Shown here: positions 1 to 9,000 of the stretch, piece after piece
How the letters are laid out: each line of letters starts with the position of its first letter
Position numbering within the stretch: the stretch's first letter is position 1
Source: Pseudomonadota bacterium
GTDB lineage: Bacteria > SAR324 > XYD2-FULL-50-16 > JAHJRI01
Assembly (NCBI GenBank): GCA_022360105.1
Contig: JAKSDL010000498.1
Location: 1 to 17,733, forward strand
DNA: 17,733 nt
Direction of reading: 5' to 3'
Program-made: the position numbers and the translations under genes
The notes under the pieces: generated by a model
The model's input: the letters and a program-made list of their open reading frames with translations, nothing else
What the model was told of the DNA's origin: nothing
The model's database searches: none

Positions 1-3000
1 ATCTCAGTGCCCCTAAATCTAAGCGAATGGCCTAACAAAAACACCTTGCACCGGGCAGGGGTCAGTTCGTTTGGTTTTAGCGGTACCAATGCGCATGTTA
101 TTATTGAGCAGTCGCCGGAAGTACCTACTGCCAGGCAAGATAGTAGACTGCCGGGCCATTTACTGACTATTTCTGCACGAAACGAGTCTTCGCTAAAACA
201 GCTTACAGGCAATCTAAAAGAATCTCTCTCACAAAAAACAGAGTCATCAATCTCCGATTTTTGTTTTACTTCAAACACAGGTCGTGCCCATTTCCGACAT
301 CGTATTGGCATTTTAGGATCAAACATCAACGAACTGGAAGAAGCGCTGGCATCCTATCTTGAAGGAAAGAAATCACCGACCTTATACATTGGAGCACCAA
401 AGCAGGAAACGTCATCCAAAAAAGTTTTTTTATTTACAGGTCAAGGGTCACAGTATGCTGATATGGGAGGACAGCTTTATCAAAATCAACCAACATTTCG
501 TTATTGGATGGATGAGTGCGCCAGGTTTTTGGAAGCTGAATTGGAAAGTCCTTTGCTATCTGTCATTTATGGAGAAAACAGTCATTTACTAAACCATACT
601 GCTTATACCCAACCGGCTCTATTTGCTTTGGAATACTCCTTATTCCAATTGTGGAAATCGTGGGGAATACATCCGGATGCTGTGACGGGACATAGCGTAG
701 GGGAATTCACTGCTGCCTGTGCGGCGGGAATTTACAGTCTTGAAGATGGTTTGAAATTGATTGCCGCCAGGGGAAGACTGATGCAATCCTTACCTGCCGG
801 TGGTGGCATGTTGGCTGTTTTTGCCACTGAGCAACAGGTGTTGGAGATCATTGCTCCATATTCAGCCAGTATTTCTCTGGCTTCCATCAATGGTCCTCAG
901 AGCATGGTGGTTTCCGGATCAAAAACCAGTCTGGAACAAATTCAGCTCCAGTGCGATAATCTCGCCATCAAAACATACCCGTTAACTGTCTCCCATGCGT
1001 TTCACTCACCTTTGATGGAACCTATTCTGGAAGAATTCGCCCGGGTAGCCAAAGAGATGACTTACCAACAAGCGAAAATCCCCTTGATATCCAATATGAC
1101 GGGCAACGTCGTTGAAAATGTGGATGCCGACCACTGGAAACATCATGTCCGAGAACCGGTTCGATTTTACGACGGAATGCTTGCCCTAGAAAGTATGGGA
1201 TTTAAAAGATACCTGGAAATAGGCCCCAGCCCCGTACTAACAGGGTTGGGAAAACAGTGCATTCCCAATACCGAAGCCCGGTGGATGGCATCATTACGGA
1301 GAGGGTTTGAAGATTGGGGACAATTGCTTCAAAGTCTGGCAATTCTTTATACCGAAGGTGAAGATATCGATTGGAATGCGATGTATCAGCATACCTCGGG
1401 ATATCAGAAAGTAAATCTGCCTAATTATCCATTCCAGAGGCAACGATACTGGAAAACGGTTCTCCCATTAGAGGATCAAATAAAATCAGCCGCCCAGACC
1501 TTTGCCAGCAATAAGATTGAAAAAATACAACCCCGGAATGTCGATAAAAAGCAGGAAGCATTGGATAAATTATGCCTCGCCTATTTCACCAATCACCTGG
1601 CATCAAAACAAGTGTTCCGAGAGCCTGGTGCACATCTAAAGATAGAAGAACTTGTGGAGCAAATCGGACTGTCCCCTCGCTACCACCAGTTGTTCCTAAG
1701 CCTGTTAAATCATTTGGTTAAAAAAGGAATTATCGAAAAAAAGAATCAGGATTTTTCGGTAATTCAGGTACTTGCTGAGCAAGCTATCGACCCGTTGTTG
1801 AAAAACGCTAACGATCTCAATGAAGAATCACTGCCTCTTATCAACCTGATCAAAACCTGCGGTAGCCATTTATCAGAAGTGTTAGACGGCAACAAAGATC
1901 CTATTGATGTCTTGTTTCCTGGTGGTGATTTCAAACCATTGGAATCGCTCTATCGATCAACCCCATTTTCCCGGTATTACAACGGGGTGGTTGCCTCTAT
2001 CGTTGAAAAACTCATTGATAGTCTGCCCGCAAATACCCAACTGAGGCTGCTTGAAATTGGGGCAGGAACAGGTTCGACAACGGCATCGGTGGTTCCCTTG
2101 TTACCATCCGACAGGACCAGCTATCTTTTTACCGATATTTCTGAAATTTTCCTGAACAAGGCACGTTCCAAGTTTTCTGATTATTCTTTTATCACTTATC
2201 AGACACTTGATATTGAGAAAGATCCGGTCAAGCAAGGTTTTAACAGACATGGATATGACCTGGTGATTGCTGCAAACGTGTTGCATGCGACCAAAAATAT
2301 TAATGAAACCATCAAACAGGTAAAATCTTTGCTGGCTCCTGGCGGTTTATTAGTGATGTGGGAGATTACGGAACCTTCTCCCTGGTTTGATCTTACCTTT
2401 GGCATGGTTTTGCAGGATTTGGAAGACAAGGAGTTAAGATCCGACTCGGCATTTCTAAATAGAGAACAATGGGAATCCCTGCTAAAAAATCATGATTTTA
2501 CTGGTTTTGCTTCTTTTCCAAACATCGAGTTCAGCAAATCAAGTATCGGACAGCAGGTGATAATGGCTAAAACACCAACAACAGTGAATAAAGCGACACC
2601 TGCTTTTCAAGCAATCAAAAAGAAACCGATACAACCAAGCATTTCCCATGACAGAGATTATCCATTATTGGGAAGTCGAATCAATTCTCCCTACCCCACT
2701 TTTCAAAACCAGCTCTCGCTTATCGACCAGCCTTATCTAAATGACCACCGCCTATTCGGTACCATTGTTTTTCCAATGACCGGTTATCTGGAAATGGGTC
2801 TTCGGGCTGCGCAAGAACTGGATTTAGACAAGGCGGTGGAATTAAGTTCGTTTCAGTTTTCAGATGCGTTAATTCTCGATGAGGAATACCCTGCCCGTGA
2901 TATTCAGACGATAATAACATACGAACACCCGGATCTATGCACAATCGAATACCACAGTCACCCAAAGGATACAGATGATGAAAAGCCATCAAATTGGAAA

Positions 3001-6000
3001 CTGCATACCAAAGGTCGATTTTCATCCGCAACCGATTCCATTGAAGCGCTAGATGACAACAACCTGGAAAAAAACAAAGCTCGTTGCACTGAACCGGTTG
3101 AGGTCGAAGCCTTCTACCAAGAACTCGAATCCAAAGGGTTAAACTATAGGGGGCAATTTCGGTCCATTGAAACCTTAAAAAAAGGTGAAAAAACAGTTCT
3201 TGCCCAGATCAAAACGGACCAGCAATCTATCAACCTTGAAAATGGATTCATTGTTCATCCCGGTGTGCTTGATTCCTGCTTTCAGATATTGGGGATTTTG
3301 ATTGCAAACGATGCGGCTGAGCCATCGCCTGGCATCTACATGCCCTATTACCTGGAAAAGTTTCAACTCTTTGGTGAAATAGGTAGCGTTGCCTGGTGTT
3401 ATGCTAAATTGATTAGTGATTCGAATGAAGAAATTGTTTCAGGATCGTTTATACTATATGATGCAGGCGATCGACAAATTGCAGCCATCGATAACTTAAA
3501 ACTCAAAAAAATCAAGCCGCATTATTTTCGACAACTCCATCTTCCCAAGCAAGAAGACTGGTTTTACCGGGTTCAATGGCATGCTGATGAAATCAGTAAG
3601 ATCAGACTTCCCGAACCAGTTGAAGAAACTGAAAACTGGCTGATTTTTGTTGATGACCCATCCCACGTCGAAGGTTTGAAAACTGCCCTGTCAAAAACGA
3701 ATCGTCATTGCATTGTTGTGCAAACCGGTTCGACTTTCGAAAAGAAATCAAACGGATTCTTGACATTGGATCCGTTCAATTCGGAGGGGGTTGAAAGGTG
3801 TTTGGATAACGTTACCCAGTCCGGAAATCTACCCTTAACAGCCATCTTGTTTTTTGGATTCGGAGGTAATATAAAACTGGATTCCCTGGTTACAGATTCC
3901 ATTTCCAAAAGACAGCAAACACTTTGCGGAGGATTGCTATATCTTATTCAAGCGCTAAACAAGTCCGGAATTAGCACCTATCCGCAATTGTTCATCCTGA
4001 CACAAGGCACACAATCGGTAGATCCTCACGATGGATCGACTGTTTTAGATTCCCCACTTTGGGGCCTGGGACGGAATATTGCGAATGAAATTCCCGATTT
4101 AAACTGCAAACTTATCGATCTGGACTCCATTGAGCAAACATCTTCAGAACTTTTGTTACGGGAACTATTAGTCGATGCCGGAACAATAGAAAATCAGGTT
4201 GCCTTCAGGCAAAACAAGCGATTTGTCGGTCACCTGGAACGATACCCTGGTAAAGCCCTGCAAGCATCGCAGGAATTACCTCAATCGCCATATTCCCTCA
4301 CCATCGATAAACCGGGACTTCTTGGTCAACTGAAATTCAAACCTGCAAACAGAAGGGCTTTAAACAGTAATGAAGTTGAGATAGAAATATTGGCGACTGG
4401 CGTCAATTTCCGTGATCTTATGATCGCCATGGATATTTATCCCGGGGAAAAGGCATCCATGGGAGTGGAATGTTCCGGCATTGTAACCGCGGTGGGGGAG
4501 TCTGTTACAAGCATTCACGTCGGCGACAAGGTGATTGCTATTGCATCCGGCTGCTATGCATCTCATGTCATCACCCACATGAACCTGGTTGTTCCCAAGC
4601 CGGTCTCCATGAGCTTTGAAGAGGCAGCAACAGTATTAAATGTCTTTCTAAGTGCAGCATATCCTTTACAGGAGCTTGTAGATTTAAAAAAAGGAGACAA
4701 TATTCTGATTCACTCTGCTTCCGGTGGAGTCGGTTTGGCTGCTATCCAAATAGCAAAAGCAAAAGGTGCAAATATTTACACAACAGCTGGAAAGGACTTT
4801 AAAAGAGATTATTTGCACACCCTGGATCTTCAATATGTTGGAGATTCCCGCTCACTCAATTTTGCTGACGAAATCTTCAAAATTGCTGGTGAAGAAACAA
4901 TGGATGTCATCCTCAATTCCCTTGTTGGTGAAGCCATCGATAAAAGCCTATCTCTTTTAAAGCCCGGAGGTCATTTTGTTGAGTTGGGAAAGACGGATAT
5001 CCGCAGTGCAGAGCAGATCACAGCCCTTAACAAGGATATTGTTTATCATCCTCTGGCGCTGGATGTATTAACCCGCGAAAATCCCGAACTCATCGGAAAA
5101 GTATTAAACCGGTTATCAAAAGCATTTGAAAACAATGAATATGTTCCCCTTCCCAAACATGTGTTCCAGGCAGAAAAGCTGGTCGACGCTTTCAGGTTAA
5201 TGCAACAAGCCAATCACATTGGAAAAATAGTAATTTCATATCGTCACCATCTTGCTAATCTGAAAAACCAGGAAGGACTTACTATCACCGAAAACAGTAC
5301 CTACCTGATCACAGGTGGCATGGGAGGTTTGGGACTGCGTGTTGCCAGGTGGTTAATGGAAAAAGGCGCCAGGCATATCCTGCTGACATGTCGGAGTAAG
5401 CCCGGACCAACGGCGTTGCCTTTGATTGAAGAACTAAAACAAGGTGGTGTCAACGTCCAGATCGAAACTTGTGATGTCTCAAAGTTTGAAGACATGAAAC
5501 GAATTATCGACGTTGTAAATCAATCAGATCATCCTTTGAAAGGCGTTTGGCATTGCGCAGGATTGCTTGAAGACGCTGTGTTGACGAATTTAGACTGGAA
5601 GCGATTTCACAAGGTTCTTGCTGCAAAAGTGGAAGGAACCTGGAATCTTCATCTGTTAACAAAAACATCGGATCTGGACTACTTCGTTTTATTCTCTTCA
5701 GTCGCTTCTTTATTTGGCACTCCCGGTCAGGGGAACCATGCGGCCGCCAATGCGTTTTTAGATTCCGTTGCCCATTATCGACAAGCCATCGGATTGCCTG
5801 CATTAGCAATCAATTGGGGAGCCTGGTCCGAAATTGGTGCAGCCGCATTTAAGCAGGAAGACAGCTCACTGGAATCTCAAGGAATCGGTTTTATCAGTCC
5901 CGATCAAGGGATTGCGGCCATGGAGCAAGCGCTGGTTTCAGCTCAACATCAACTGGTTGTGCTTCCCATATCCTGGAGCACCTTTGCCCGCAGTATGGGA

Positions 6001-9000
6001 GATAGAAAGCTTTCCCCGCTATTTACGAAGCTTGTTCAATCCTCTCCCATCAAAAAACCTCTCGTTTCAGAATCGGCTGTTTCCAATCTTTTGGAGCAGG
6101 TCCGGCAGGTTCCGCTCGATCAGCGATTGGATGTCTTGAAAAAGCATCTTGTGCTTCGAATTGCTGAAGTACTGGGTTGGAGGAAGCCAGAATCACTGGA
6201 TACAACCGAGTCTCTGATTCATTTGGGAATGGATTCGCTGATGGCTGTTGAATTGAAAAATCTAATCGGGCAGGATCTTGGTGGAATTCCTCTTCCGGAC
6301 ACATTGCTGCTGGATCAACCAAATGTAGATGCCCTGGCTGATTACCTCGTCAAAAAGCTGCCGGTTGCTGACTCTGAAACACCTAAATATGAAGAAATTA
6401 CCGGACAAGCCGTTATTGATGAATCGACTGTATCGTCAAAAACTGATTCCTCCCAATACCCATTGACATTGGCCCAAAAAGGCATCTGGGCTCTTTATAA
6501 GATGCACCCGTCGATGTATGCCTATAATGTGATCGTCGGTCTGCGTATAAAATCTGAACTGGATATACAGATTCTCCAAGAGTGCTTCCAAGAATTGACT
6601 AAAAGACATGCAGCACTTCGAACCAAAATAGTCACTATTGACAATGAACCCTTTCAACAGGTGATGGATCATGTCGACCTAAAAATAAACATTCATCATA
6701 TCGAGGATGCACAGTCAGACAGTTTAAAAGATCGGGTACTAAGCTGTGCTCGCAAACCATTTGTTTTGGAGCAGGGACCACTGGTCCGGGTGGATTTGTT
6801 TCAATGCGGGCAGGAAACAGTTTTGTTACTGGTGTTTCACCACATAATCATCGATGGCGCATCATGCAGGATATTGTGGGAGGAGCTGGTCACAATGTAT
6901 TCAGCCCAGACCTCCGGCAAACCGGTAGTAATGGAGCCGTTGAAAAACACCTTCGCCGATTATGTGCAAAAACGTCAAAACGCGTTAATTGATCCGTCTA
7001 ATGACCGGCACTTAACGTATTGGAAGAACCTGTTAAAGGCTCCGTTGCCAAAACTGGATTTGCCCTTGGACTATCCGCGCCCTTCACATTTCAGTTATAA
7101 CGGGGATAGTCATTCTTTTGTCTTGGATGCCGATCTGGTTGATCGTATCTATAAATTTTGCAGAGAGGAGAACTGCACATTAAATATGCTGATGTTTGCT
7201 GCCTTTGAAATCCTGCTGGCACGTCTCAGCGGCCAGGATGATATTATCATCGGCATCGGGACATCCGGTAGGAATTTTCCTGGCTTCGAAAGGGTTGTCG
7301 GTTTTTTCATCAACGTTCTGGCATTGCGTGGAGATCTTTCAAAACCCGTCCGCTTCAGAAAGTTTCTGAACCAAACTAAAGAGATGATCATTGAAAGTTT
7401 GAAACATCAGGATTATCCCTTTCAACTTCTAACCGAAAAACTTAACCTGCCTCGTGATCCATCCCGCCCGCTCATCACTCAGGCGGTATTAAATCTCCAA
7501 TCCGAATCGATGACGCCTGCAAGCGGCAGGCAAAATGATAGTGATCAAACTGCTCATTTAATTAGTGAACCGTATGAAATTGAAGATCAAACGGGTGAAG
7601 CAGAACTGACACTTGAGATCATTGAGCAGGATCGCACTTTAAAAGGAGCTTTGAAGTACAATTCGGATTTATTTAGACCTGAAACCATTGAACGTTGGAC
7701 AAATAATTTTCTTACGTTGCTAAATGCGATTCTGGAGAATCCCAATGCAACCATCGATACCCTGAATATACTGAATGATGCTGAGCGACATGTATTGCTG
7801 AAAGAGTTTCAGGGCACAAAAGTGGAGTTTCCTTTACACAAAAGCATCGTCAACCTGTTTGAAGAACAGGTTGGCAGAACTCCGGATCAGATTGCTCTCA
7901 TCCACGATAAAAAACAGCTGACTTATAAAGAACTTGATAACCAGGCCAATCAACTGGCTAAAGCAATTCTGGAACAAAAGATTGAGCAGCAATCCGTAGT
8001 CTGTGTGTACCTCGGCAAGTCACCGGAACTCATCATCAGTCTATTGGCCATACTGAAAACGCGGTGTATTTATTTGCCGTTGGATACGAGCTATCCGGAA
8101 GATAGAGTTCAATTTATCCTGAACGACAGCTCCGCCAAAATGGTCATCACCGATCAAACCTCAAGTGCAAATCTGTCAGCAGGGATTTTTAACGGGTTAA
8201 TTTTAGATATCCATTCCCAATTAAATACTTTTGATTCAGCAGATGCTCCGGGAATTGTCGGAAAACCAGATGATATTGCTTATGTCATTTACACATCGGG
8301 ATCAACAGGACAACCAAAAGGTGTTCAAGTACCAAACAGGGGAATTGTCAACGTTGTCCATGATCATATAACGGAAGTCGGAATTAACCCGGATGACCGC
8401 TGTTTGCAATTCTGCGCGATTACATTCGATGTTTCCATACTTGAATATTTTATGCCCTTATTGGCGGGGGCGGGTCTTGTTTTGGCCTCAACAGAAACCA
8501 TCAAGGATGGTTTGAAGATGATTCTCTATCTCGAGGAACACAATGTCACTGTGGCCTCTTTCACTGCATCTTATTTGAAGGCTTTGGGACAGCATCCACT
8601 GCCGACCGTAAGGACTCTGATGGTCGGTGGTGAGCCGGCCGACAGGAAAGATGTCCATTTTTATGCCAGACATAAGAATTACTATAATGCATATGGTCCG
8701 TCGGAATGCTCTGTTTGCGCTTCCCACTATAAATGCTCTCCCGGGGCTGCCCTGCGAACAAGGATTCCCATTGGTAAGCCTGTTCGCAACGGAGAAATGT
8801 ATGTGCTTGATGAATATTTAAATCCTGTACCGATTGGAGTCCGGGGTGAAATCTGTGTTGCCGGTCCCGGTCTATCCGTTGGGTATCTCAATCGACCGGA
8901 GTTAACCGAACAAACCTTTGTTGATCACCCTTTCAAACCAGGAAAAAAAATATATAGAACGGGCGATATAGGCCGCTGGCTTCCTGAAGGTGTAATTGAA

